Source of the DNA: Komagataeibacter sucrofermentans DSM 15973
Lineage (GTDB): Bacteria; Pseudomonadota; Alphaproteobacteria; Acetobacterales; Acetobacteraceae
Assembly (NCBI RefSeq): GCF_040581405.1
Contig: NZ_CP137157.1
Location: 2,251,001-2,315,000, forward strand
Direction: 5' to 3'
Length of the DNA stretch: 64,000 bases
Part shown: in pieces, positions 1 through 9,025 of the stretch
Position numbering within the stretch: position 1 is the stretch's first letter
Layout: every line of letters starts with the position of its first letter
Made by a program: the position numbers and the translations under genes
The notes under the pieces: generated by a model
Told to the model about the DNA's origin: nothing
What the model saw: only the letters and a program-made list of their open reading frames with translations
Databases searched by the model: none

Positions 1-354
1 CACGCGCTTGAGCGTCACATCATGGAACAGGCCGGTGGCATAGAGAGTCTTGAGCGAACGGTCGAGCAGATCCTGATTGAACCGGTCACCGGGCTGCACG
101 ACCATGTAAGACAGGATGGTGCTGGTCTCGATCCGGCTGTTGCCCTTGATGTCAACCGCCTCGATCGGGTCCTCCAGCGGGGGGGGCTTGATCGCCTCGA
201 CCTGCGGGGCCTGCGCTTCTTCCCCGCCGGCGGGCGCCATCTCTCCGCCGAATGGCGTGTTCTGTGCCGCTTCATCCTGTGCGTAGGCGCCAACGGTCCA
301 GAACAGCGGCACAACGCAGGCAGACGCAAGCAGCGCTGAACGTTTACTCGACAA
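1..354 (-). CDS. bamA: BamA, outer-membrane protein assembly factor (N-terminal part, cut by window edge)
   Basis: BamA is the outer-membrane barrel that folds and inserts other beta-barrel proteins. Only the first 118 codons are here. They encode a signal peptide with a likely cut after AYA (residue 25), an acidic and proline-rich linker (about 26–63), and the start of POTRA domain 1, recognisable from KGNSRIETSTILSYM and the following PGDRF and LKTLYATGLFHDV. No ATG is available: an in-frame TGA lies at 367–369, and a TTG at 352–354 preceded by GAGGA at 364–368 is the best start. It follows rseP on the same strand, the usual order dxr–rseP–bamA. Identity is firm; the start is inferred. Confidence 0.9.
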   Translation of the reverse strand, partial: MSSKRSALLASACVVPLFWTVGAYAQDEAAQNTPFGGEMAPAGGEEAQAPQVEAIKPPPLEDPIEAVDIKGNSRIETSTILSYMVVQPGDRFNQDLLDRSLKTLYATGLFHDVTLKRV

Positions 355-504
355 TATCGCTATTCCTCACCACTCGGCATGCGGATCAGCCATGCATTAA
401 GACCGGATGGAGGGCCGGCTCCCTTCCTGTCATGTATCAGCCTTGGTGGCGCACCTATCCGATATACACCACAATGTGCAAGCACTTGTATCACTCAGTG
501 CACC

Positions 505-1614
505 TTACCCGTGTCCAGCGCGCGAGGCGAGCCACTGAAATAGCCCAAAATGTGACAGGTCGTTAAATGTCGAAAACAGGAACAGCCCGGCAATGAGGGC
601 AAAGCCAACCTGAAAGCTGACTTCCTGCACCCGGCGTGAAACCGGCCGCCCCAGAATAGCCTCAAAAATATAAAATACCAGCCGTCCGCCATCAAGAATC
701 GGCACCGGGAACAGGTTGATCAGGCCAAGATTGATCGACAGCAGCGCCATGAAGGAAACGAGGCTCGCAACACCATACTGCGCCACCTGCCCCGACATCT
801 GGGCGATGCGCAGCGGGCCGCCAAGATCCTTGGTGCTGTGCTTGCCGGTAATCATCTGCCACAGCCCGTCGAGTGTCTGGACCGAGACGTTCCACGTCTC
901 CTGCACCGCCGAGACAAAGGCGCGTGGCAGGGACTGTGGCTTGCCGATTTCAACCGCGAAGACCACGCCAAGCTGGCCGTGCGGCGTACCGCCCTTTTCC
1001 GTAACACTGCCGATATGGATGGGCAGCGTGCTGTCACCGCCATTGCGGTGAATGCCCAGCGTGGTGTCCACGCCCGCGAGCCCGCCCACAAAGGTGCGCA
1101 GGTCGGTTGCGTCACGCACCGCATGGTCGCCCACGCGCGTGATCACGTCGCCCTTTTCCACCCCGGCCACCGCGGCGGAACTTCCCGGCGCCACCACATC
1201 AACCTGATTGAGCACATGAGGCTGGCCAGACGTGGCGTACAGCCCGGTAAACAGCACGATGGCGAGCAGGAAGTTGAAGACAGGTCCCGCCAAGATCACG
1301 ATGGCCCGCGACCCCACCGGCTTGTCATGGAAGGTGCGGCCGGGCTGCCATGCGGCCTTCTGTTCCTCGGTCGCGTCTTCCGGGCCTTCGAATCCATGCG
1401 GGCGCACGTAGCCGCCCAGCGGCACCGGGCACAGGCGCCATTCCGTGCCCACGCTGTCATGCCAGCGCAGCAGCGGGCGGCCGAAACCGATCGAGAACAC
1501 CTCGACATGCACGCCACGCCAGCGGGCGGCAAGATAGTGACCAAGTTCGTGGATGAAGACCAGCACTCCCAACACAAGGGAGAACGCCAGAAGGGTCCGG
1601 ATCAGATCATGCAT
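505..1614 (-). CDS. rseP: RseP, site-2 intramembrane zinc metalloprotease
   Basis: A 369-residue membrane protease of the S2P/M50 family, which cleaves anti-sigma factors and leftover signal peptides within the inner membrane. The zinc-binding HELGH motif is at residues 22–26 in the first membrane helix, and the third ligand motif LDGG is at 307–310 in a late helix (INLFPVPILDGG). A PDZ region lies in between, roughly 120–220. Length is slightly below the 420–450 residues of two-PDZ homologues, so this is probably a single-PDZ form. It lies 48 nt downstream of dxr and upstream of bamA, consistent with an envelope-stress and assembly operon. Confidence 0.95.
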   Translation of the reverse strand: MHDLIRTLLAFSLVLGVLVFIHELGHYLAARWRGVHVEVFSIGFGRPLLRWHDSVGTEWRLCPVPLGGYVRPHGFEGPEDATEEQKAAWQPGRTFHDKPVGSRAIVILAGPVFNFLLAIVLFTGLYATSGQPHVLNQVDVVAPGSSAAVAGVEKGDVITRVGDHAVRDATDLRTFVGGLAGVDTTLGIHRNGGDSTLPIHIGSVTEKGGTPHGQLGVVFAVEIGKPQSLPRAFVSAVQETWNVSVQTLDGLWQMITGKHSTKDLGGPLRIAQMSGQVAQYGVASLVSFMALLSINLGLINLFPVPILDGGRLVFYIFEAILGRPVSRRVQEVSFQVGFALIAGLFLFSTFNDLSHFGLFQWLASRAGHG

Positions 1615-1662
1615 GAATGCTAAGCTATCCCCCGATGGCCGCCGTGACCATCCACAATCACA

Positions 1663-2820
1663 TCAAGCCGCGCGGGCAGCAGTACGCAGGCGGGCGATGC
1701 GACGGGCCTCGCCATCCCAGTGCAGGACTTCTTCCAGCGTATCCGCGCGCTGCGGGCCGATGGACTGCATCACGTCCTCGACGATGCGGGCAATATCAAG
1801 GAAGCCGATTTCGCGCTTGAGGAAGGCCTCGACCGCAATTTCGTTCGCCCCTGACAGGATGGCGGGCATGGCCCCGCCCACGCGCAGGGATTCGCGCGCA
1901 AGGCGCAGCGCGGGGAAGCGGACCTCATCAGGCGCTTCAAAATCAAGCCGGGCCAGGGCCGCAAGGTCAAGCCGGGGCGAGTTGGTGGGCATGCGCCTGG
2001 GCCAGGCCAGCGTGTGGGCGATGGGAATGCGCATGTCGGCCGAGCCAAGCTGTGCCACGATGGAGCCATCGGTATACTGCACCATGCCATGCACGACCGA
2101 TTGCGGGTGCACGACCACGCCAAGCTTGTCCTCGGTCACGTTGAACAGGCGGGCCGCCTCGATCAGTTCCAGCCCCTTGTTGAACATGGTGGCGGAATCG
2201 ATGGTGATCTTGGCCCCCATGGTCCAGGTCGGGTGCTTGAGTGCGGCTTCAAGCGGGGCCTTTTCCATTTCCTCCAGCGTAGCGCGGCGGAACGGGCCAC
2301 CCGATGCGGTGAGGATGATCTGCTCGACCTCATCGGCCTGCTTGTCGGCCATGGACTGGAATACGGCGTTATGCTCGGAATCGACTGGTAGCAGCGTGGC
2401 CCCCGCATCGGCCACGGCCTTGAGCATGACATCGCCCGCGCAGACCAGCGCCTCCTTGTTGGCAAGGGCCACGGCATTGCCGTTCTTGACCGCCGCCAGC
2501 GTGGGCTCCAGGCCGGTTGCGCCCGTAATGGCCGCCATGGTCCAGTCAACCGGCAGGCTTGCCGCCTCGATTACGGCCCTGCGGCCGCCAGCCGTCTCGA
2601 TATCCGTGCCTGCCAGCAGGGTTTCCAGTTCCGGCAGCAGGCTTTCATCGGCAATGACCGCGCGGCGTGCGCCCAGAGCGCGGGCCTGCTCGGCCAGCTT
2701 CGCCACATTGCGCCCGCCCACCAGCGCGCCGGTGCTGAACTGCCCGGGCGCCTGCAGCAGCAGGTCCACCGTAGAGCAGCCGATGCTGCCCGTACTGCCC
2801 AGAACGGAAACTGTCTTCAT
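1663..2820 (-). CDS. dxr: 1-deoxy-D-xylulose 5-phosphate reductoisomerase
   Basis: This 385-residue enzyme converts DXP to 2-C-methyl-D-erythritol 4-phosphate with NADPH, the committed step of the MEP isoprenoid pathway in the cytoplasm. The N-terminus MKTVSVLGSTGSIG carries the NADPH-binding GSTGSIG loop at 8–14. The metal/substrate motif DSEHNAVFQ and the segment KITIDSATMFNKGLE are both present. The reading frame extends upstream, but the ATG at 2820 gives the conserved beginning of the family, so it was chosen. It sits 43 nt after cdsA; with uppS it supplies and uses isoprenoid precursors, which matters for hopanoid-rich acetic acid bacteria. Confidence 0.97.
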   Translation of the reverse strand: MKTVSVLGSTGSIGCSTVDLLLQAPGQFSTGALVGGRNVAKLAEQARALGARRAVIADESLLPELETLLAGTDIETAGGRRAVIEAASLPVDWTMAAITGATGLEPTLAAVKNGNAVALANKEALVCAGDVMLKAVADAGATLLPVDSEHNAVFQSMADKQADEVEQIILTASGGPFRRATLEEMEKAPLEAALKHPTWTMGAKITIDSATMFNKGLELIEAARLFNVTEDKLGVVVHPQSVVHGMVQYTDGSIVAQLGSADMRIPIAHTLAWPRRMPTNSPRLDLAALARLDFEAPDEVRFPALRLARESLRVGGAMPAILSGANEIAVEAFLKREIGFLDIARIVEDVMQSIGPQRADTLEEVLHWDGEARRIARLRTAARAA

Positions 2821-2863
2821 TGCAACCTTATTCCCCAAAACGTCCCATGCCGGGACCGTGGCT

Positions 2864-3709
2864 TCAGTGCTGGCCCACATACCAGAAAGCCGCCCGCCCC
2901 GCCGCCCCCAAAGACAGCAGGGCCGCCATGGGGGCCGCGACCAGCAGCCCGTCAAAACGGTCGAGCAGGCCGCCATGGCCGGGCAGAATGGTGCCCGAAT
3001 CCTTTACGCCACGCGCCCGCTTGAGCGCGCTTTCCGCAAGATCACCCATCTGGGCCGCAAGTGCGATCACCCCGCCAAACACCGCGCCCCGCCACAGCAC
3101 GCCCGGCTGGACCGTGGGCATGAGACCTGCAATCAGCATGCCGCCCAGCACCGCGCACACAAGCCCGCCGATGGAGCCTGACCAGGTCTTGGCGGGTGAA
3201 ATGCGCGGCGCCAGCTTGGGCCCGCCAAACAGGCGGCCCGTCATGTAGGCCCCGGTATCGCTCAGCGCCACGCAGGACACGACAAACAGGACCACGCCCG
3301 CGCCCGGATCGCTCATGGTGCGCAGCCACAAAAGCGATAGCCCGGCACAGCCGATGGCCACCTGCCCCGCCCCGAGTGCGGGGCCAAGCACGAGACCCGC
3401 CACCATGACCAGCAGCGCGCCGCTCCAATGACCAGCCACAGCGGCAATGCCGATGCACGCGGCCCAGGCCATGCAGAGCTGGCCGCGTCGCGTCTCAAGC
3501 CCGAAGCCGAACATCCGCGCCCACTCGACCGCCATGCCCGCCATGGCCAGCACGATCATCGCGCCATAAAGCAGGCCGCCATACCACACGCACAGCCCGA
3601 CGCACGGTATCAGCACCGCAGCCGACAGCACGCGCGCGCGCAGATCTTTCCAGTTGCCGGATTTTACAGGGGGAGCGGAAACCGCCGCTCCTTCAGGTCG
3701 GTCTTGCAC
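2864..3709 (-). CDS. cdsA: phosphatidate cytidylyltransferase (CDP-diglyceride synthase)
   Basis: CdsA makes CDP-diacylglycerol from phosphatidic acid and CTP, the branch point for membrane phospholipids. The protein is about 281 residues with several hydrophobic helices and the C-terminal family signature (LKRARGVKDSGTILPGHGG followed by LLDRFD). Conserved SDTGAYMTGR and ISPAKTWSGSIGG are also present. There is no good ATG: a GTG at 3709 with AAGG seven nucleotides upstream is preferred, with a second GTG at 3724 possible. It overlaps the end of uppS, so the two are translationally coupled. Function is certain, the start is inferred. Confidence 0.92.
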   Translation of the reverse strand: MQDRPEGAAVSAPPVKSGNWKDLRARVLSAAVLIPCVGLCVWYGGLLYGAMIVLAMAGMAVEWARMFGFGLETRRGQLCMAWAACIGIAAVAGHWSGALLVMVAGLVLGPALGAGQVAIGCAGLSLLWLRTMSDPGAGVVLFVVSCVALSDTGAYMTGRLFGGPKLAPRISPAKTWSGSIGGLVCAVLGGMLIAGLMPTVQPGVLWRGAVFGGVIALAAQMGDLAESALKRARGVKDSGTILPGHGGLLDRFDGLLVAAPMAALLSLGAAGRAAFWYVGQH

Positions 3710-4454
3710 CGAATCGCCTTTCACGCCGCGAATAGATCTCGAGCACCGTATCGAAATGCGCTTCGTCAAAATCCGGCCAGGGCGTGTCAAGAAAGACCAG
3801 TTCGGCATAGGCCGACTGCCACAGCAGGAAGTTCGACAGGCGGCTCTCGCCACTGGTGCGCACCACAAGGTCGGGGTCTGGCATGCCTGCGGTCAGCAGC
3901 GCGCTGGCAAAGACGGACTCGTCAATCTCGTCAGCCGCGATGTCGCCCCGCGCCACGGCCTGCGCCATGCGCGCCGCCGCCTGCACGATATCCGCCCGCC
4001 CGCCATAAGACAGCGCAAGAACCAGCACCAGCCGGTCATTGCCCATGGTCACCTGCTCGGCACGCCGCGCTTCTTCCTGAATGTCAGGGGGGAAGCGTGT
4101 CAGGTCGCCGATGATGCGCAGCCGCACCCCTTCGCGCGACAGTTCAGCCACCTTGTGGCGCAGGTAATAGCGCAGCAGCCCGGTCAGGTCAGCGACCTCG
4201 CCGGGCGTGCGCCGCCAGTTTTCCGATGAAAAGGCATAGAGCGTGAGCCATTTCACGCCCCGCTTGATAGCCACCGTAACAGTACGCTGCACCGCCTCCG
4301 CCCCGGCGCGGTGGCCCGCAAGCAGCGGCAACCCCCGCGTATTGGCCCAGCGCCCGTTGCCATCCATGATGATGGCAACATGCTCGGGCAGGCACGCAGC
4401 GCCTGCAACCGGATGATCTGACCCGGACAAGACCTGATCGTCCTCCTTAGTCAT
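3693..4454 (-). CDS. uppS: isoprenyl transferase (undecaprenyl diphosphate synthase)
   Basis: A 253-residue cis-prenyltransferase that adds isopentenyl units to farnesyl diphosphate to make the C55 lipid carrier for peptidoglycan and polysaccharide synthesis. The catalytic and binding motif IIMDGNGRWANTRGLP is at about 28–43, with the aspartate at 31; a conserved GHRAGAEAV follows, and the C-terminal RTSGESRLSNFLLWQSAYAEL block is intact. It lies between frr (44 nt upstream) and cdsA (overlapping 17 nt downstream), the arrangement found in many Proteobacteria. Confidence 0.97.
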   Translation of the reverse strand: MTKEDDQVLSGSDHPVAGAACLPEHVAIIMDGNGRWANTRGLPLLAGHRAGAEAVQRTVTVAIKRGVKWLTLYAFSSENWRRTPGEVADLTGLLRYYLRHKVAELSREGVRLRIIGDLTRFPPDIQEEARRAEQVTMGNDRLVLVLALSYGGRADIVQAAARMAQAVARGDIAADEIDESVFASALLTAGMPDPDLVVRTSGESRLSNFLLWQSAYAELVFLDTPWPDFDEAHFDTVLEIYSRRERRFGARPT

Positions 4455-4498
4455 GCGCGATAGGGGGTGGGAAAAGCGGGGCAGGATGCACGGATGGG

Positions 4499-5065
4499 TC
4501 AGACCTGCTTGATCTCGCGTTCTTTTTCGACCAGCAGGTCGTCCACACGCTTGACGTACTGGTCGGTCAGCTTCTGGATCGCGTCAGACCATGTCTTGAC
4601 GTCGTCCTCGCTGATGTCGCCCGCCTTCTCCAGCTTCTTGGTCTGGTCCATGCCATCGCGGCGCACGCCACGCACGGCAATCTTGCCATTCTCGGCATAT
4701 TTGCCAGCGGCGCGGGCCAGTTCGTTACGGCGCTCTTCCGTCAACTGCGGAATGGGCACGCGCACGGTCTGGCCATCAGCCGCCGGGTTCAGGCCCAGAC
4801 CCGCATCGCGGATCGCGCGCTCGACAGCGCCCACCAGCGTGCGGTCCCACACCTGCACGGTCAGCATGCGCGCTTCAGGCACGGCAATGGAGCCGACCTG
4901 GGTCAGCGGCACTTCGCCGCCATAGGCTTCAACCCGCACCGGCTCAAGCAGGGCCGGGCTGGCGCGACCCGAACGCAGGCCCGCGAAATCACGGCGCAGG
5001 CTTTCGATGGCGCCGTCCATGCGGCGGGTCAGATCCGCCAGCAAACTTTTCTGATCGACAGACAC
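4499..5065 (-). CDS. frr: ribosome recycling factor
   Basis: RRF, 188 residues, splits the post-termination ribosome together with EF-G. The family pattern is complete: an N-terminal helix, the segment [21 protein letters not shown] (shown here in pieces: SGRAS, VEAYGG), [14 protein letters not shown], the hinge region [13 protein letters not shown], and a lysine/arginine-rich C-terminal helical bundle. Length matches the usual 185 residues. It follows pyrH by 63 nt, as in most Proteobacteria, and precedes uppS, so a pyrH–frr–uppS–cdsA–dxr–rseP–bamA transcription unit is likely. Confidence 0.97.
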   Translation of the reverse strand: MSVDQKSLLADLTRRMDGAIESLRRDFAGLRSGRASPALLEPVRVEAYGGEVPLTQVGSIAVPEARMLTVQVWDRTLVGAVERAIRDAGLGLNPAADGQTVRVPIPQLTEERRNELARAAGKYAENGKIAVRGVRRDGMDQTKKLEKAGDISEDDVKTWSDAIQKLTDQYVKRVDDLLVEKEREIKQV

Positions 5066-5128
5066 TGTGGCCCTCCTTTTAATAATCAGTCCATCGCCGC
5101 AGGGCCTGCGCCCCGGGCACGGCGTATT

Positions 5129-5869
5129 TCAGTCCGCCGCCACGATGGTGGTAAAACGCCCTTCGCCCCGCATCACGCGCGAGAAGGGTTCCTTCCCGTG
5201 AATGTTGAAGACCACGATGGGCAGGCGGTTCTCGCGCGCCAGGCTGATGGCGGCGGCATCCATGACATTGAGGTCATTGGCCAGCACATCGCGATAGGTC
5301 AGGGTGTCATAGCGCGTGGCATCGGGGTGCTTGCGCGGGTCGGCGGAATATACGCCATCGACCTGCGTGCCCTTGAACAGGGCGTCGCATTCCATTTCCG
5401 CTGCCCGCAGCGCGGCACCCGTATCGGTGGTGAAGAACGGGTTGCCGGTACCTGCGGCGAAGATCACCACCCGCCCCTTTTCCATATGCCGCACGGCGCG
5501 GCGGCGGATATAGGGCTCGGCGATGGAAGACATGTGGATGGCGGTCATGACCCGCGTGGGCACGCCGTGGCGCTCGAGCGAGTTCTGCATGAGCAGCGCG
5601 TTGATCACGGTAGCCAGCATGCCGGCGTAATCGCCCTGCGCACGGTCCATGCCCCGGGCCGCCGCCGCAACGCCACGGAAGATGTTGCCACCGCCAATGA
5701 CAAGGCACACCTCAACCCCGGTCTGCGCTACGGCCGCCACGTCAACCGCAATGGCGTCAACCGTTGCCGGATCGACGCCGTAGGACCCGCTCCCCATCAG
5801 GGCCTCGCCTGACACCTTGAGCAGAACACGCTTGTATGACGGGGCGGGGGATTTGACGGGCTGGGTCAT
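5129..5869 (-). CDS. pyrH: UMP kinase
   Basis: PyrH phosphorylates UMP to UDP in pyrimidine nucleotide synthesis. The 246-residue protein starts [24 protein letters not shown]; the LKVSGEAL strand, the GGGNIFRG loop and the [10 protein letters not shown] segment are family hallmarks. An upstream in-frame start at 5893 exists, but the ATG at 5869 has GAGG just upstream and gives the family's usual length. Unlike many genomes, rpsB and tsf are not directly upstream; era, which ends at 5988, is. A separate promoter for pyrH is therefore expected in the 118-nt gap. Confidence 0.96.
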   Translation of the reverse strand: MTQPVKSPAPSYKRVLLKVSGEALMGSGSYGVDPATVDAIAVDVAAVAQTGVEVCLVIGGGNIFRGVAAAARGMDRAQGDYAGMLATVINALLMQNSLERHGVPTRVMTAIHMSSIAEPYIRRRAVRHMEKGRVVIFAAGTGNPFFTTDTGAALRAAEMECDALFKGTQVDGVYSADPRKHPDATRYDTLTYRDVLANDLNVMDAAAISLARENRLPIVVFNIHGKEPFSRVMRGEGRFTTIVAAD

Positions 5870-5933
5870 TGGGCCTCGGAACAGGTCAGGCAAACAGGGC
5901 TAGGGACGGGCAGGCCGCCCGGCCATGCCCTGT

Positions 5934-5961
5934 CATATAGACGGATGCCCCCCCCCCACAA
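5934..5961 (-). promoter_or_regulatory. candidate pyrH promoter with a G10 spacer tract
   Basis: On the minus strand a TTGTGG (5961–5956) is followed by a 16-nt spacer and TATATG (5939–5934), about 65 nt before the pyrH start. The spacer and the end of the −35 box together hold ten consecutive G residues (5957–5948). The boxes are only moderate matches to a sigma-70 promoter, so this is a proposal by position and spacing. Confidence 0.35.
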
Positions 5962-5987
5962 GCCGATGATGCCGCTCTTTTAAGGAT

Positions 5988-6902
5988 TCAGGAAATGTCA
6001 TCCAGGCCGATGGCCCGCAGGCGGGCGCGCTCCTCGTCCCATCCCGCGCGTTCCTTCACGTTGAGGAAAAGGTGGCACGTGCGCCCCAGAAGGCGGCCAA
6101 GCTCGCGCCGCGCCTTTTCGCCAATGGCGCGAATCCGGCTGCCATGCTCGCCGATCAGGATCGCCTTGTGCGAGGCGCGCGTGACGTAGATCGTCACCTC
6201 GATGCGCACCGAGCCATCGGGCCGTTCCACGAAGCTTTCCGTCTCCGCCGTGGCGGCATAGGGCACTTCCTGGTGGGTCTGCAAAAACACCTGCTCGCGC
6301 ACCATCTCGGCGGCCAGCAGGCGGTCGGGCAGGTCGGTCAGGTCATCTTCGGGGTAGAGATAGGGGCTCGTGGGCAGTTCGGCCGCCAGGCGGTCGAGCA
6401 GGTCGTCCACCCCCTCGCCCGAGCGCGCGCTAACCATGAACACATGCTCGACCGGCAGGATGGAGGAAAGCGCCGCCGTGAGCGGCAGAAGCGCGTCGCG
6501 CTTCACGAGGTCGGTCTTGTTGAGCACCAGCCACAGCCTGCGCTTCTGCTCGGCCAGGCGGGTGGCGATCGCGCGCAGCGCATCGGTCATGCCCGCGCGG
6601 GCATCGACGATGAGCAGCGTGATGTCCGCATCTTCCGAGCCGGTCCAGGCAGCGGCGACCATGGCGCGGTCGAGCTTGCGCTTGGGCTGGAAGATGCCCG
6701 GCGTATCGACAAGCAGCATCTGGGTCGTGCCGCGCATGAGAATGCCCAGCACCCTGAAGCGCGTGGTCTGCGCCTTGGGGCTGACGATGGACAGCTTGGT
6801 GCCCGCCATGCGGTTGAGCAGCGTGGACTTGCCCGCGTTGGGCGCCCCCACAATGGCCACGAAACCGCAGCGTGTCGTATGATCTGTATCCTGGCCGGTC
6901 AT
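5988..6902 (-). CDS. era: GTPase Era, ribosome small-subunit maturation
   Basis: Era (304 residues) binds the 3' end of 16S rRNA and helps assemble the 30S subunit. The GTPase motifs are all visible: G1 GAPNAGKS at 19–26, G3 DTPG at 66–69, G4 NKTD at 128–131. The C-terminal KH RNA-binding domain contains GEHGSRIRAIGEKARREL. It overlaps the end of rnc by 4 nt (ATGA), so RNase III and Era are translationally coupled, a widely conserved pairing. Era precedes pyrH in this run. Confidence 0.97.
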   Translation of the reverse strand: MTGQDTDHTTRCGFVAIVGAPNAGKSTLLNRMAGTKLSIVSPKAQTTRFRVLGILMRGTTQMLLVDTPGIFQPKRKLDRAMVAAAWTGSEDADITLLIVDARAGMTDALRAIATRLAEQKRRLWLVLNKTDLVKRDALLPLTAALSSILPVEHVFMVSARSGEGVDDLLDRLAAELPTSPYLYPEDDLTDLPDRLLAAEMVREQVFLQTHQEVPYAATAETESFVERPDGSVRIEVTIYVTRASHKAILIGEHGSRIRAIGEKARRELGRLLGRTCHLFLNVKERAGWDEERARLRAIGLDDIS

Positions 6903-7675
6903 TGTCCCTGCCCTTTACGGTTCGTGGTTATGGCGGCCTGGCTGTCCACGCCCAACTGGCGCAGCAGGTCCGATGCGGCATCGCTTTCAGCCGCGCGCTT
7001 GCTGCCTGCAATGCCCTGGCCGGTCTTGCCCTGCGCATCGACCGCAATGACAAAACGCGGCGCGTGCGATGGCCCGTCCGATGAAACGACACGGTATTGC
7101 GGCAGCGGCAGGCCGCGCCCGAGCACCCATTCCTGCAACGCCGTCTTGGGGTCCTTGGGCGGGCGGGCCTGGGCTACGATGGCCTCGCGCCACATGCGCC
7201 GCACGAAGGCGCGGGCCGGGTCGAGCCCGCCATCAAGATAGAGCGCGCCGAGCAGCGCCTCGACCGCATCAGCCAGCACGGTGGCCATCTGCCGCACGCC
7301 TGCGCGCGCTTCATGCTCGGCTACGTCGAGCGCCGATTGCAGCCCCATCTCATGGGCCACCTGCGCCAGCACCGTGCGCGAGACCAGATGGGCATGCCGT
7401 GGGCCAAGGGCGCCTTCCTGCTCATCGGGGAAGCGCTCGAGCAGCCATTCGGCCATGACCAGCCCGAGCACCCGGTCCCCTATGAACTCGAGGCGCTCGT
7501 TCGATCCCGCCCCGCGCCGGGCCACACTGAGGCGCGTGCGGCGGTTGCCGCTGCGCTCATGCGCCGCCGAGCGGTGCGTGAGCGCACGCAGCAGCAGCTC
7601 GGGGCGGATGAAGTGATAGCCCAGGCACGCCTCCAGCCGCCTGATCTCGGCTGCGGGAACGCGCTCGACCTCCAT
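6899..7675 (-). CDS. rnc: ribonuclease III with a basic insertion before the signature motif
   Basis: RNase III cuts double-stranded RNA, including rRNA precursors. The 258-residue protein has the signature NERLEFIGDRVL at 59–70, the second active-site block DAVEALLGALY with D136 and E139, and a C-terminal dsRNA-binding domain. The start is taken as the ATG at 7675, directly after the lepB stop, although the frame continues upstream into lepB. Compared with E. coli, where the THRSAS block is followed almost immediately by NERLEF, this protein has about 15 extra, mostly basic residues (roughly 41–57). Genes lepB, rnc and era form a tight cluster. Confidence 0.95.
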   Translation of the reverse strand: MEVERVPAAEIRRLEACLGYHFIRPELLLRALTHRSAAHERSGNRRTRLSVARRGAGSNERLEFIGDRVLGLVMAEWLLERFPDEQEGALGPRHAHLVSRTVLAQVAHEMGLQSALDVAEHEARAGVRQMATVLADAVEALLGALYLDGGLDPARAFVRRMWREAIVAQARPPKDPKTALQEWVLGRGLPLPQYRVVSSDGPSHAPRFVIAVDAQGKTGQGIAGSKRAAESDAASDLLRQLGVDSQAAITTNRKGQGQ

Positions 7676-7677
7676 GA

Positions 7678-8484
7678 TCAGTGCACCCCCATGAACAGGC
7701 GGCCCCAGCGGATCTCGGTGGGCCAGTACCACACCTGCCAGAACGGGTGCGCGTTATCGACCGACATGAAGATCCACTTCGCCTGCCCCACCAGGTTCTC
7801 CATCGGCACGAAGCCGAGATCCTGCGGCTCATCGCCCATGAAGCGGCTGTCGGCGCTGTCGTCGCGGTTGTCGCCCATGGCGAAGAAATAGCCCGGCGGC
7901 ACGACATATTCCGGCGTGTCGTTCTTGCCGCCCTCATCGGTCAGCTTCAGGATATCATGCGCCACCGGGCCATGGCCGCCACTGCCGGGCAGGATCTCGC
8001 GGTAGCGGTCGCCCTCCATGCGGGTGCGATGCTCGTCGATGGCGGCATAATCGCCCTCGGCCTCGCGGGGCACTTCGCTGCCGTTGAGGTAGAGCTTGCC
8101 CTCGCGCATCTGCACCGTATCACCCGGCAGGCCAACGATGCGCTTGATGTAGTCGATCGAGGTATCCTTGGTGAAGCGGAACACCGCCACGTCGCCGCGA
8201 TGGGGCGTAGCGTTGAAGATCCGCCCCTCGAACAGGTTGGGTGCGCCTGGCAGCGCGAAATGCGAGTAGCCATAGCTGTATTTGGCCACCCAAACGTAAT
8301 CGCCCACCTGCAGCGTCGGGATCATGGAGCCGGAGGGGATGTTGAACGGCTCGAACAGCACCGTGCGCACGGTCAGCGCCAGCACGCCGGCTATGACCAC
8401 GGTGCGCACGAGTTCCATCAGCCCGCCGGAGCGGCGTTCGGTCTCGGCCTGCGAGAGAATTGTCTTGTTATCGTCCATTGACAT
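7678..8484 (-). CDS. lepB: signal peptidase I
   Basis: LepB removes signal peptides from exported proteins at the periplasmic face of the inner membrane. The protein (268 residues from the chosen ATG) has an N-terminal membrane helix (about 23–44), the catalytic serine in PSGSM (Ser53) and the general-base lysine in DYIKRIVGLPGD (Lys114); the box GDNRDDSADSR is also present. The frame runs upstream to 8577, but MSMDDNKTILSQ gives the usual short cytoplasmic head. A second ATG two codons downstream is equally possible. The stop is 2 nt from the rnc start, so coupling is likely. Confidence 0.94.
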   Translation of the reverse strand: MSMDDNKTILSQAETERRSGGLMELVRTVVIAGVLALTVRTVLFEPFNIPSGSMIPTLQVGDYVWVAKYSYGYSHFALPGAPNLFEGRIFNATPHRGDVAVFRFTKDTSIDYIKRIVGLPGDTVQMREGKLYLNGSEVPREAEGDYAAIDEHRTRMEGDRYREILPGSGGHGPVAHDILKLTDEGGKNDTPEYVVPPGYFFAMGDNRDDSADSRFMGDEPQDLGFVPMENLVGQAKWIFMSVDNAHPFWQVWYWPTEIRWGRLFMGVH

Positions 8485-8604
8485 GTCTGTATCTTCAATC
8501 CGGCTCTGGCATCGACCGGACAGGCTGCGCCGGACGAATAACGTGCGGATCAAGCCCACGCACGCCCTGCCTGTCAAGCATTGCCCAAGGGCGGCCTGCG
8601 GGCA

Positions 8605-9018
8605 TCAGGCCGTGGCTGCCCTCTCCGCCATGATCATGACCTGAGCAAAGGCATAGGGGTGCTCATCGGTCATGGTCAGGAATATGCGGGCTTCATGGCC
8701 TGCGGGCAGCATGCTCTCAAGTCGTGCCTGCGCCCCGCCCGTAAGCCGCATGACCGGCTGCCCACCGGGCAGGTTTTCCACGCCAAGGTCGCTATGGAAC
8801 ACGCCACGGGCAAAGCCGGTGCCCAGCGCCTTGGCGCAGGCCTCCTTCGCCGCCCAGCGCTTGGCGTAGGTGCCAAGCCGCGCATTGCCCTGCCTGCGCG
8901 CGGCCGCCTGCTGCTCGCGCGCGGTGAACACGCGGGTGATGAAGCGCGTACCGTGCCGGGCGAGGACCGTCTCGATCCGCCGCGCATCGCACAGGTCCGA
9001 ACCGATGCCGATCAGCAT
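8605..9018 (-). CDS. acpS: holo-[acyl-carrier-protein] synthase
   Basis: AcpS transfers the 4'-phosphopantetheine group from CoA to acyl carrier protein. The 137-residue protein begins MLIGIGSDLCDARRIE, with the metal-binding aspartate in GSDL, and has the second motif AKRWAAKEACAKALGTG. The ATG at 9018 lies 8 nt past the end of the Rel/SpoT gene and has AAGGGG upstream. Position between the stringent-response gene and lepB is typical of Alphaproteobacteria. Confidence 0.95.
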   Translation of the reverse strand: MLIGIGSDLCDARRIETVLARHGTRFITRVFTAREQQAAARRQGNARLGTYAKRWAAKEACAKALGTGFARGVFHSDLGVENLPGGQPVMRLTGGAQARLESMLPAGHEARIFLTMTDEHPYAFAQVMIMAERAATA

Positions 9019-9025
9019 GGCCTGA

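Noticed and set aside
180-186. Run of seven G in the bamA signal/linker region as a phase-variation tract
   Set aside because: Seven is short for slippage and BamA is essential, so on/off switching would be lethal.
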